Assembly (NCBI GenBank): GCA_963742315.1
Contig: CAVULE010000003.1
Span: 1-64,000, forward strand
Origin: AV69 sp963742315
GTDB taxonomy: Bacteria; Verrucomicrobiota; Verrucomicrobiia; Chthoniobacterales; UBA10450
Length of the DNA: 64,000 bases
Reading direction: 5' to 3'
A program made the position numbers and the translations under genes. The notes beneath the pieces are model-generated. The model saw only the letters and a program-made list of their open reading frames with translations. It made no database searches and was not told the DNA's origin. Positions 52,405-60,275 of this stretch are shown here, one piece after another (position 1 is the first letter of the stretch; every line of letters starts with the position of its first letter).

Positions 52405-53440
52405 TTTCGTCGCAAATTTGAACTTCACACCGAATGATGACTCCGTGCGGAACTGCATCCGCAATCTGCAAAACTCCACCAGCCAGTTCTGCTCGTCGAG
52501 TCATCAGTTTTAACCCCAAACCTCTCGATTCGACTCCATCTAATTTAGAAAATCCAATACCATCGTCTTCAATCTTCAATTCCGCAGTGCCATTACGTTG
52601 TCGCAAGTTGATCAGAATGCGCCTGGCATGACTGTGTTTCACCGCGTTTGCCACGGCTTCACGTGTGATCCAATAAAGATGATTGGCCACTGGTTGCGCG
52701 ATAGTAACATCGATATTCTCCGCTAGTTTGCAGTCGATTCCTTGTTCGTGTGTCACGGTTTTCGCCAGGGATTCCAGCGCCGCAGCCAACCCACCGGCGT
52801 CAAGCTCAAACGATAACAAACCACGAGCAATTTCTCGCGTCATTTCAATGCCTTCGTCGATAAGTGCGACAACCTTCCGCGCCTGCTCCGAGATATTCGA
52901 ATTGATGTTTCTAATCTGAATGGAGACGGTTTGTGCGACAAGACTGGTTCCGGTCAGGTGTTGACAAAGACCATCGTGAAGTTCGCGCCCTACGCGTTCG
53001 CGTTCGCGCTCGGCAATGGCTGCCAGCTTGGCTTCTAATTGTTTCCTTGCCGCCAGCTCCCGTCGTAGTGCCGCCGTTCGCTCTTCGATCCGCGAATGCA
53101 TTTGCTTGAGTAGCTCCCGCCAGCGCGCAAGCAGGAAAACGATCAAACTGTAGCAGCCAAAGCCGCTCAGAACATTCCAGATGTTGACCCGCGCGATGCC
53201 GGCGAAAACGTCCGAGGCAACCCAGGCAGAAATGCTCAGCACGGACACAATAATCCCGGCCGGAATACCGCGCATCGACGTCGCTAGCGCAATAGGCACA
53301 AGGTAAAGCAACAACATCGAATTCTCGACACCAGAAATATAGTCGAGGTATCCGACTAGCGTCACCATAACTAGACAGATAGAGAAAAGAGTGGCCGGGG
53401 AACGTAAGGCCTGGGTCTGCACTGCCACAACGTTCATCAA
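52397..53440 (-). CDS. Sensor histidine kinase (HisKA_3 type)
   Basis: The 347-residue protein has four or five membrane helices in the first 110 residues (FSICLVMVTLVGYLDYISGV, SMLLLYLVPIALATSMRGIP, AGIIVSVLSISAWVASDVFA), then a coiled coil. The phosphoacceptor H155 is in ERERERVGRELHDGLCQHLT, the HisKA_3 motif. The ATPase domain shows REAVANAVKHSHARRI (N box), IEDDGIGF (G1) and SRGLGLKLMTRRAELAGG (G2). No extracellular sensor domain is visible, so it may sense through its membrane part. It overlaps the ArnT-like gene by four bases. Confidence 0.93.
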   Translation of the reverse strand: MMNVVAVQTQALRSPATLFSICLVMVTLVGYLDYISGVENSMLLLYLVPIALATSMRGIPAGIIVSVLSISAWVASDVFAGIARVNIWNVLSGFGCYSLIVFLLARWRELLKQMHSRIEERTAALRRELAARKQLEAKLAAIAERERERVGRELHDGLCQHLTGTSLVAQTVSIQIRNINSNISEQARKVVALIDEGIEMTREIARGLLSFELDAGGLAAALESLAKTVTHEQGIDCKLAENIDVTIAQPVANHLYWITREAVANAVKHSHARRILINLRQRNGTAELKIEDDGIGFSKLDGVESRGLGLKLMTRRAELAGGVLQIADAVPHGVIIRCEVQICDENE

Positions 53441-54951
53441 TCGTTGCGCGACTTCAACAGCGTCGGCAGCGGTGCGAAAAATCCGTAACGCGACGGAGGT
53501 TCGCCTTTCTTCTGCACCCTAAGACGGGCCTTAGATTCCAATGAGCGCCATGGCTCTTGATCGAGTGGAACAACTAGCCCGTCTAAATCTGGGAGCTGAC
53601 CGGTCGTCTCGATTTTGCGCATATAAAAACGGGGGCGCTCCAAATACAAAAGCATACTTTCATCGCGGGCCGGGAGAACTTCGTAGCGCAAATGTTCGGC
53701 GGCTGAGATGCGACGAACTTCGCGTCCGAACGTCACCAGCGCGTCGCGATCGTTACCATAACCTTCGATCACTCGCATCGCCGCATACGCGCCGGTGAAA
53801 ATTGCGGCGAAGATGATAGCGAACGCAGCGATCCGGCGAACGCGAATAACATTATCTGCCATGACCACTTTAATTTGCGCAGCCAGCAGCAGGCAAAGCG
53901 GAGGAATGGCCGGGAAGATTCGGTCCACTCGCTTCGATGGAATCAATGACATCACTACGATGCCGCCAAGCGCCCATGTGATCAGCCAGAACATTTCCGG
54001 AGAGAGATTCCCCAGCCACTTTCCGGTTGCCGCTTTCGTTTTGCACAAAGCGACCACGAGCAATCCGAGGATGAGCAAACTCCAGGGCGCGAATTTTTGC
54101 AGCAGATGCGGAATGTAAAAGAGTAGCGGCTGCGAACGATGAATGCCCTCATGAAAGCGAGCGCCGAATTCGTTCAGAATAACGTCTTCGTAAAATCCAT
54201 CGATAAAGCGGATCCCGAAAATCACCCAAAGACAAAACAAGGCGAAAGAAGCAATCCAGGGAGTCCATCCGCTCCATGCATTTGGAAAATCGGGACGCCA
54301 GTTTCGGAGCAATTGATAAAGAACAAGTGGTGGGAGAACGAATGCCCAAACGATTGGCCCCTTGACGAACATCGCCGTGGTCAGCACTGCGAAAAGCACG
54401 ACTCGATCGCGTGTCGTCCACGACGTTCGCGTCCGGATTTTTTCAAACATCAATAATCCGACCGCAAAAGTAACAAGCGCGAGGGGCATATCCGTTCGTA
54501 CCAGCGTTGCCAATCGCACACTCAGCAAATTCAGACTAAGGGCCGCCAGGGCGCACAGTGCGGGCAAATCACCAAAGGTTCGCGCACCGCGAAAAACCAA
54601 AACTGCGAGGGCGAGCGCAGCAACGAAAGAAGGAAACCGCCAGGCAAAATCCCAAGAGCGCGTTAGTTGATAGAGCACGGCGGAAACCCACGCGACCGCG
54701 GGCGGTTTACTATTAATATGGTGCGGGGAGTGTCTGCCCCCGCTCGCTTTCGTTCCTTCGTCCGGCGTCGTCTGATAAAGCCAGCGTTGTTGACCGACCA
54801 TTTGGAAAGAGACAAAGGCCTGTTTCGCCTGGTCGTAATCGTCGAGGTTCCAAGGCAGGTTCGAGACCGCAAAAAAAAAGACCGTTAGTACACTAACGAT
54901 TAGCAGCATTCGCCAGTTTTGACCTCTCTTGACCGACTCGATCCGGTTCAT
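53437..54951 (-). CDS. ArnT-like glycosyltransferase (GT-C, PMT family)
   Basis: The 504-residue protein has about 12 membrane segments. The first periplasmic loop contains LPWNLDDYDQAKQAFVSFQM with the catalytic Asp pair of GT-C enzymes, then HSPHHINSKPPAVAWVSAVL. ARTFGDLPALCALAALSLNL and SVRLATLVRTDMPLALVTFA follow. Such enzymes move a sugar from a polyprenyl phosphate donor to lipid A, protein or another acceptor in the periplasm. The neighbours lpxB and the Gfo/Idh gene suggest lipid A as a possible acceptor, but this is only positional. It is coupled to the histidine kinase gene. Confidence 0.8.
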   Translation of the reverse strand: MNRIESVKRGQNWRMLLIVSVLTVFFFAVSNLPWNLDDYDQAKQAFVSFQMVGQQRWLYQTTPDEGTKASGGRHSPHHINSKPPAVAWVSAVLYQLTRSWDFAWRFPSFVAALALAVLVFRGARTFGDLPALCALAALSLNLLSVRLATLVRTDMPLALVTFAVGLLMFEKIRTRTSWTTRDRVVLFAVLTTAMFVKGPIVWAFVLPPLVLYQLLRNWRPDFPNAWSGWTPWIASFALFCLWVIFGIRFIDGFYEDVILNEFGARFHEGIHRSQPLLFYIPHLLQKFAPWSLLILGLLVVALCKTKAATGKWLGNLSPEMFWLITWALGGIVVMSLIPSKRVDRIFPAIPPLCLLLAAQIKVVMADNVIRVRRIAAFAIIFAAIFTGAYAAMRVIEGYGNDRDALVTFGREVRRISAAEHLRYEVLPARDESMLLYLERPRFYMRKIETTGQLPDLDGLVVPLDQEPWRSLESKARLRVQKKGEPPSRYGFFAPLPTLLKSRND

Positions 54952-54954
54952 CGC

Positions 54955-55599
54955 CTAGTCGCGCCAAAGCAACGCGCGAACCGGGGCAGCATCGCCACCA
55001 ACAATCTTTAGTGGCAGCGCGGCAAATTGGTAAACTCCCGCTTCGATCTCGCTCAGATCGAGTGACTCAATGATGGCAATCTTTCCGAGTGTGAGAGCCT
55101 GATGATTCGCCAAAACTTTTGCCTCGATCGGATCAACTGAAGGAACATCGACGCCGAGCAAGACGACGCGCAGCTCGCTCAACCAGGTGATCGCCTCGGA
55201 ATTGAGGACTGGAATCCACTCCGGAAATCGTGTCGGATCCGGAAAACAATTCGTTTGCAGCAGGACCCGGCGCGTCTCGGCGATTTGCGGAAGCGCATGT
55301 TCTAAATCAGCAATGGCGATGGAAGGCTGAGTCCGGGAAAACTTTTCCACGAGGTCAATCACGACCGCCGGTCCGATGTAATTTTCGAGTGGAACGGAAT
55401 CGATGGCGGCCCCTTCTCCCTGGAAATGAAATGGCGCGTCCGCGTGCGTTCCGTTGTGCGTACTCGTGTTCAATGCACCGACATTGACCGAACACGTTTG
55501 GCTAAGACGCCAGGTTAGCTCATATCGAAATGGCGTATCCTCAGGCCAGGGCGCGAGATCTTTAGTCAGCGGTCGCGAAATATCCCAGATGTTTCTCAT
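54955..55599 (-). CDS. Cyclase family protein (kynurenine formamidase-like)
   Basis: From the ATG at 55599 the protein has 214 residues. The metal-binding motif HxGTHxDAPxH is present as STHNGTHADAPFHFQGEG. WDISRPLTKDLAPWPEDTPF and VVLLGVDVPSVDPIEAK are typical of the KynB/cyclase family. KynB hydrolyses N-formylkynurenine, but the family also includes other amidohydrolases, and no other tryptophan degradation gene is near. The start overlaps the lpxB stop (ATGA), so it is co-translated. Confidence 0.8.
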   Translation of the reverse strand: MRNIWDISRPLTKDLAPWPEDTPFRYELTWRLSQTCSVNVGALNTSTHNGTHADAPFHFQGEGAAIDSVPLENYIGPAVVIDLVEKFSRTQPSIAIADLEHALPQIAETRRVLLQTNCFPDPTRFPEWIPVLNSEAITWLSELRVVLLGVDVPSVDPIEAKVLANHQALTLGKIAIIESLDLSEIEAGVYQFAALPLKIVGGDAAPVRALLWRD

Positions 55600-56861
55600 C
55601 CTGCGTGGCGCAATTCCGTTACGATTGCCTCGGCCGCGTTCACGCTCGCCTCGCCCCGACCGAGTTTCTGCGCCACGCATGCAAAATCCGTGAGCATTCG
55701 CTTACGTTCCGTTTCGTCGGTGAGCAAGCGCGCCATCGCCGCAGCGATGGCGCGCGGTTGTGCTTTGTGCTGAATAAACTCGGGGACAATCTCACGATTG
55801 GCGAGCACGTTTGGCATTCCCAAATATTTTACTTTCACGACCAGACGCGCAGCCAAATAGGTGAGCCACGCTACCCGGTAAATCAGTACGAAAGGCAGCT
55901 CCGAAAGCGCGGCTTCGAGCGTGGCCGTACCGGAGGCGACCATCCCCACATTCACCCGCCCCATTACCGCGCGAGCATCGCCCGTGACGATGGAAAACTT
56001 TCCGGTGGCGCGCTTGCAAAGGTCGGCCCGAATGAGTTCCGCCAACGGCTCAGATGCAGCGGAAACGACGAAACGCAGATCGTGATCCTGCTGCGACAAT
56101 TCCAGCGCTGCCTGGCGCATAACCGGGAAAATCTTCTTCACTTCGCGCTCGCGACTGCCCGGAAATAAACCGACAAGCTTGTCCTCCCGTGGCGGGCTGC
56201 CTGCTGTTGAAGTTGACTTTGAGGTTTCGCCACGGGATCCCTCAACTTCGCTCGGGATGACTGACGTCATTGGGTGGCCGACAAAAATCGCGCGCAAACC
56301 CGATGCCTTATAGAGCTCAGGTTCGAATGGAAAAATACAGAGCATCAAATCAATGGACCGGGCCATTTGCGAAACGCGACGCCGGTTCCACGCCCAAACT
56401 TGCGGGCTGATGTAATAAATAACTGTCAGCTCCGGAAACTTCGCGTGCAGCGCATGGGCGAGGCGCAAATTAAATCCCGGGTAATCGATCAGCACGACTG
56501 CGCTTGGCTTCACCGCCTCAATCTCCGAAATAGTAGCCTGAAATTGCTTTCGAAAAAAAGGGTAACGCCTGATCACCTCCCATAATCCGACGACAGCGGT
56601 GTCATCGATCCAATCGCGAAACTTTCCGTCGGCGAGAGCGCGCATTTTCGGTCCACCGCGTCCCATAAATCGCATTTCCGGCACGCATGCGCGCAAAGCC
56701 TTGAGCAATGCTGCACCATGATCGTCACCGCTGCGTTCGCCCGCAACAAAATAGACAGTCGTCGCCGCGGAGGCTCGGGAGGGACGTGCTTCTGCACGTC
56801 CACTGGTATTGGTCTGCCTGGATGGACGCTCTCCTGCGTGGCCTGAAGCTTCGCTTACCAT
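55596..56861 (-). CDS. lpxB: Lipid-A-disaccharide synthase with repeat-encoded insertions
   Basis: The 421-residue protein is LpxB: VYFVAGERSGDDHGAALLKA, FMGRGGPKMRALADG, LIDYPGFNLRLAHALHAKFP, IYYISPQVWAWNRRRVSQMA and VGLFPGSREREVKKIFPVMR. It joins UDP-diacylglucosamine and diacylglucosamine-1-phosphate (made by LpxI) into the lipid A disaccharide. Two parts are foreign. Residues about 7-31 (HAGERPSRQTNTSGRAEARP) are translated REP hairpins. Residues about 198-223 (SVIPSEVEGSRGETSKSTST) are a translated arm of another repeat. The only ATG upstream of the enzyme proper overlaps the stop of the RAYT gene as ATGGTAA, and no ATG, GTG or TTG lies in frame between it and VYFVAG. Confidence 0.95.
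   Translation of the reverse strand: MVSEASGHAGERPSRQTNTSGRAEARPSRASAATTVYFVAGERSGDDHGAALLKALRACVPEMRFMGRGGPKMRALADGKFRDWIDDTAVVGLWEVIRRYPFFRKQFQATISEIEAVKPSAVVLIDYPGFNLRLAHALHAKFPELTVIYYISPQVWAWNRRRVSQMARSIDLMLCIFPFEPELYKASGLRAIFVGHPMTSVIPSEVEGSRGETSKSTSTAGSPPREDKLVGLFPGSREREVKKIFPVMRQAALELSQQDHDLRFVVSAASEPLAELIRADLCKRATGKFSIVTGDARAVMGRVNVGMVASGTATLEAALSELPFVLIYRVAWLTYLAARLVVKVKYLGMPNVLANREIVPEFIQHKAQPRAIAAAMARLLTDETERKRMLTDFACVAQKLGRGEASVNAAEAIVTELRHAG
56193..56270. repeat. CCGAGCGAAGTCGA-family repeat inside lpxB
   Basis: On the plus strand the core reads GGGATCCCTCAACTTCGCTC followed by GGGATGAC, the right arm of the dispersed repeat. A weaker left half (GTCCTCCCG...) follows downstream in lpxB. 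It is read in frame on the minus strand as SVIPSEVEGSRG. Confidence 0.75.
56777..56843. repeat. REP doublet at the lpxB 5' end
   Basis: The first copy is GGGAGG with the perfect hairpin GGACGTGC-TTCT-GCACGTCC (56782-56801). The second, weaker copy is GGATGGACGCTCTCCTGCGT (56820 on). Translated on the minus strand they give GRAEARPSRA and GHAGERPSRQ. Confidence 0.8.
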
Positions 56862-57406
56862 CGCAGAATGTTAAGTTCGCCTTGGTAGGGCCATTCAGCT
56901 GGATCGTCGCAATAACCATGACGTACCGGGTTTCTGCGCACGTATTCCCACTTGTCAGCGTAACTTTCCACCGATCGAAGTTGGCGGTCCCAATGGTCAC
57001 GTTGCCAAACGTCACCGCTCTCTGCGCCGATTCTTTTGGTGACGACTGATTTCCAACATCGCATCCAACGCTCCAGGGACGGAATATCGTTTCCATTTGG
57101 CGCCCAGAAAAAATGAATGTGATCAGGCACCACGACGCAGCGTCCGACCAGCCACGTCGAGGCTCCGCGCCAGGCACTGACAATTGTTTGATGAATGCGA
57201 CGCGATGCGAGAATCGCGCGCCGCTTCACATTACAAACGGTCACGAAAACAACGACTGCTCGGTTATGCCTCTCCCCCGGCGGAAGATGAATGGGATGTT
57301 TGCGCCGAGACCCTAGAGCGTCCGGAGGGACATGCTTCTGCGTGTCCTGCCTCGCGAGGATCGGACGTGCAGAAGCACGTCCCTCCGTTAAGAAATCATC
57401 GAGCAT
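56855..57406 (-). CDS. REP-associated tyrosine transposase (RAYT, Y1 family)
   Basis: The 183-residue protein has the HUH motif H96-I-H98 in VVVPDHIHFFWAPNG. The downstream helix with the nucleophile Tyr (149 or 155) reads RSVESYADKWEYVRRNPVRH. KHPIHLPPGERHNRAVVVFV, LERWMRCWKSVVTKRI and VWQRDHWDRQLR are typical of TnpA_REP proteins. RAYTs nick and move REP hairpins and are usually single-copy, domesticated genes. Residues about 8-27 (EGRASARP, then QKHVPP) are encoded by an inverted REP pair. No start codon other than the ATG at 57406 lies in frame before the conserved region. The gene follows the Gfo/Idh stop by one base and its stop overlaps the lpxB start. Confidence 0.9.
   Translation of the reverse strand: MLDDFLTEGRASARPILARQDTQKHVPPDALGSRRKHPIHLPPGERHNRAVVVFVTVCNVKRRAILASRRIHQTIVSAWRGASTWLVGRCVVVPDHIHFFWAPNGNDIPSLERWMRCWKSVVTKRIGAESGDVWQRDHWDRQLRSVESYADKWEYVRRNPVRHGYCDDPAEWPYQGELNILRW
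57324..57387. repeat. Inverted REP pair (BIME-like) at the RAYT 5' end
   Basis: Copy one: GGAGGGACATGCTTCTGCGT with GTCC, stem GGACATGC/GCGTGTCC and loop TTCT (57328-57347). Copy two is inverted: GGACGTGC-AGAA-GCACGTCC followed by CTCC (57363-57386). Both are translated in the RAYT frame. Confidence 0.85.
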
Positions 57407-57407
57407 T

Positions 57408-58325
57408 CTACGTGGTCGCGATTCGCTTCGTTATTTCGACGGCGAGCTCAAGCGCGGCGGCAGCGTGCGAACCGGAGACTTTGGGTTCGCCGCCGGTGAG
57501 CGCACAATCGACGAAGGAAGCGAGCTGTTGCCGGAGCGGCTCTTCTTTTTCAATCGGGACCGGGTCGCGCGTGATCTGCCCATTGACCCGGCGGTAAATT
57601 TCGCCGCTTTGTCCCTGATAATCTAACGAGAGGTAGGCGTCCTCCTGGAACACTCGGATTTTCCGCATCCGTTCCGGACTGATGCGACTGGAAGTAATGT
57701 TGGCGATGCAGCCGCTGGCGAAACGTAATCGAGCATTGGCAATGTCTTCGCCACGACTCAGTACCGGCACGCCGACCGCGTCGATAGTTTCCACGGTCGA
57801 GTTCACCAAATGCAAAATGATTTCCAGATCGTGAATCATGAGATCGAGAACAACACCGATCTCCGTGCTGCGATTTGGATAGGGTGAGAGGCGATGCGCT
57901 TCGATGAAACGGGGATGGGTCAGCCGCTGTTCCAACGCGCTAAGAACGGGATTGAAGCGTTCGACATGGCCAACCTGTAAAACCAGCCGTTTTTCGGCCG
58001 CGCCTTGTGCAAGCTCGCGTGCGTCGGCCGTATTTTCGGTGATCGGTTTTTCGATGAGCAAATGTTTGCCCCGCGCAAGCAAATCACGTGCGACCGAGAA
58101 ATGTGCATTAGTAGGGGTGGCCACTGAGGCCGCGTCGACCATTTCGGCAAATTGATTGAGGGATTCCACGGCCTTCGTCTTGTATTTGGCCGCAATTTCG
58201 GCCGCACGTGCCGAATCGATATCGAAAACCGCGACGAACTCGGCATGCGGCAACTCGGCGTAAATCCGCGCATGATTGCTGCCAATGTGACCGACGCCAA
58301 CGACACCAACCCGCAGTTTTTTCAT
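57408..58325 (-). CDS. Gfo/Idh/MocA family oxidoreductase
   Basis: The 305-residue protein has the Rossmann start LRVGVVGVGHIGSNHARIYA, the catalytic Lys motif LIEKPITENTADARELAQGA and the C-terminal DLMIHDLEIILHLVNSTVET with the conserved His. This family oxidises or reduces sugars, often nucleotide-linked. Gfo/Idh genes beside lpxB occur in several phyla; one known lipid A role is the GnnA oxidase for 3-amino-UDP-GlcNAc, but no GnnB-type transaminase is next to it here. It overlaps the GDP-fucose synthase gene by four bases and is followed at once by the RAYT gene. Confidence 0.88.
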   Translation of the reverse strand: MKKLRVGVVGVGHIGSNHARIYAELPHAEFVAVFDIDSARAAEIAAKYKTKAVESLNQFAEMVDAASVATPTNAHFSVARDLLARGKHLLIEKPITENTADARELAQGAAEKRLVLQVGHVERFNPVLSALEQRLTHPRFIEAHRLSPYPNRSTEIGVVLDLMIHDLEIILHLVNSTVETIDAVGVPVLSRGEDIANARLRFASGCIANITSSRISPERMRKIRVFQEDAYLSLDYQGQSGEIYRRVNGQITRDPVPIEKEEPLRQQLASFVDCALTGGEPKVSGSHAAAALELAVEITKRIATT

Positions 58326-59275
58326 CGCACACCTGCCATCGACTGCGGCGCGTAATTATCAAGGAACCATTCGTAGAGCTGGGCAACGCCGTCACGCAAT
58401 GAAATTGTTGGCTGCCAGCCGAGCTTTTTGATCTTGGAAACGTCGAGCAATTTGCGCGGAGTACCGTTCGGTTTTGACCGGTCCCACTTTAGCTCGCCTC
58501 GAAAACCGACCACGTCGCAAATCAATTCCGCTAACTCCCGAATGGAAGTGTCTTCGCCGCAACCAACATTGATAATTTCCGGCGAATCGTACTTTTCGAG
58601 TAGGAATAGAACTGCCGCCGCCAAATCGTCCACATGCAGAAATTCGCGGCGCGGCTCGCCCGTTCCCCAAACAATCATCTCCCCTGCCCCGCTCATTTTA
58701 GCCTCGTGCGCCTTGCGCAGCAACGCGGCCAGGGCGTGCGAAGTCTCAAGATCGAAATTATCACAAGGGCCGTAAAGATTGGTTGGCATGACCGAGATGA
58801 AATTCGCCCCATACTCGCGCGCGAAAGCCTGACACAATTTTATACCGGCAATCTTGGCAATCGCGTACGGTTCGTTGGTTGGTTCAAGCGGCCCGCTCAG
58901 GAGCGCGCTCTCTGGAATTGGTTGCGGAGCAAATTTTGGATAGATGCACGAACTGCCGAGAAACAAGAGTTTGCGCGTCCCGGCCTCCTGCGCGGCGCGA
59001 ATGACGTTGTTCTGAATCTGTAAGTTTTCGATCAGAAATTCGACGGGCGCATCCATATTGGCTTTTATTCCGCCAACTTTCGCCGCTGCCAGAACCACCA
59101 CTTCCGGCCCTTCTTCGGCGAAAAAATCCCGGACGGCTCGTTCGTCTCGCAGATCAACTTCCGCCCGCGAGCGAGCAATCAGATTAATGAAACCGTGCGC
59201 CTGAAGCAGGCGGACAAGGGCGCTGCCAACCAGTCCGCTGTGGCCGGCGACGTAAATTTTATCGCTGTGTTTCAT
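58322..59275 (-). CDS. fcl: GDP-L-fucose synthase
   Basis: From the ATG at 59275 the protein has 317 residues. The NADP loop is VAGHSGLVGSALVRLLQAHG, the catalytic triad lies in FLGSSCIYPKFAPQPIPESA and NEPYAIAKIAGIKLCQAFAR (Tyr-XXX-Lys). MPTNLYGPCDNFDLETSHAL is typical. It converts GDP-4-keto-6-deoxymannose to GDP-L-fucose by epimerisation and reduction. The dehydratase partner (gmd) is not in the window. Longer in-frame starts run through the divergent gene's promoter. Confidence 0.94.
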   Translation of the reverse strand: MKHSDKIYVAGHSGLVGSALVRLLQAHGFINLIARSRAEVDLRDERAVRDFFAEEGPEVVVLAAAKVGGIKANMDAPVEFLIENLQIQNNVIRAAQEAGTRKLLFLGSSCIYPKFAPQPIPESALLSGPLEPTNEPYAIAKIAGIKLCQAFAREYGANFISVMPTNLYGPCDNFDLETSHALAALLRKAHEAKMSGAGEMIVWGTGEPRREFLHVDDLAAAVLFLLEKYDSPEIINVGCGEDTSIRELAELICDVVGFRGELKWDRSKPNGTPRKLLDVSKIKKLGWQPTISLRDGVAQLYEWFLDNYAPQSMAGVR

Positions 59276-59330
59276 CCCCGAATAGGTGTTTAGCATTTTC
59301 TTTTTTTGCCGCGCACGCAATCCTGAGTTC

Positions 59331-60203
59331 ATGCCCAGACAAAGGCGCCGGCTGGCAGTGCAGAAAACGTACAAGCTTTTCATCGGCGGAAAATTCGCCC
59401 GCGGCGAAAATGGACGCGTCATCGCCGCGCGTGATGGGCATGGAAACGTCCTTGCCAATTACTGTCGGGCCTCCCGAAAAGATTTTCGCGATGCGGTCCG
59501 AGCGGCACGAAGCGCAATCCCGGGCTGGACGAAATACAGCCCTTATTCGCGGGGCCAGATTTTGTATCGCGCAGCCGAAATGCTGGAAGGGCGCCGCCTG
59601 GAATTGGAAAACGAGCTTGCCCGCGTTGACCGCTCTAGGGCGGGGGCGCGCCGCGAAGTAACGGCCGCGATTGATCGCCTGGTTTATTACGCCGGTTGGA
59701 CGGACAAGTTTTCGCAAATTCTCGGATCGGTAAATCCGGTCGCGACCTCGCATTTCAATTTTACCATTCCTGAACCGACTGGGGTGGTGGTTGCGGTGAC
59801 GCCGGATGAACCCGCCTTGCTTGGGTTGGTGTCTGTCATTGCCCCAATCATCGCTACCGGCAACAGCGTCATCGCGCTCGCATCGACCGCGAATGCGCTC
59901 GCCCCGCTTACCTTTTCCGAAATCATCGCGACGAGTGACCTTCCGCCCGGCGTTTTCAATCTTCTCGCAGGAGATCGCAATGAGCTGGCGCCGCATTTCG
60001 CAAGTCATATGGACGTCAACGCAATTGTCGATGCCAGTGGCGACGACAAGATCGGTGAGGAATTGCAGGCCGGCTCCGCCATCAACGTCAAGCGTTACGT
60101 CCGGCGCGGCGTCGCAAACTACTTCGTTCGAGACGAGGAAAATCCGTATTGGATTCTTGAAACTGTTGAAATGAAAACCGCGTGGCATCCCATCGGACTC
60201 TAG
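59331..60203 (+). CDS. Aldehyde dehydrogenase-like protein lacking the catalytic part
   Basis: From the ATG at 59331 the protein has 290 residues. It matches the first half of aldehyde dehydrogenases: YKLFIGGKFARGENGRVIAA, SRKDFRDAVRAARSAIPGW, PTGVVVAVTPDEPALLGLVS and LPPGVFNLLAGDRNELAPHF. The part with the catalytic Glu and Cys is absent; the C-terminus goes directly to AINVKRYVRRGVANYFVRDE. A stop-free short version like this is known as the partner of a full-length enzyme in deoxynucleoside catabolism clusters (from memory). The neighbour is thymidine phosphorylase, which fits. It may be a non-catalytic NAD-binding partner. Confidence 0.75.
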   Translation: MPRQRRRLAVQKTYKLFIGGKFARGENGRVIAARDGHGNVLANYCRASRKDFRDAVRAARSAIPGWTKYSPYSRGQILYRAAEMLEGRRLELENELARVDRSRAGARREVTAAIDRLVYYAGWTDKFSQILGSVNPVATSHFNFTIPEPTGVVVAVTPDEPALLGLVSVIAPIIATGNSVIALASTANALAPLTFSEIIATSDLPPGVFNLLAGDRNELAPHFASHMDVNAIVDASGDDKIGEELQAGSAINVKRYVRRGVANYFVRDEENPYWILETVEMKTAWHPIGL

Positions 60204-60275
60204 CCGCCGCGACAATGGAGTAATGATAAATCGGAAGTTACGCAGGCGCTGAATTCATTACTCCGCGTTTTGATC

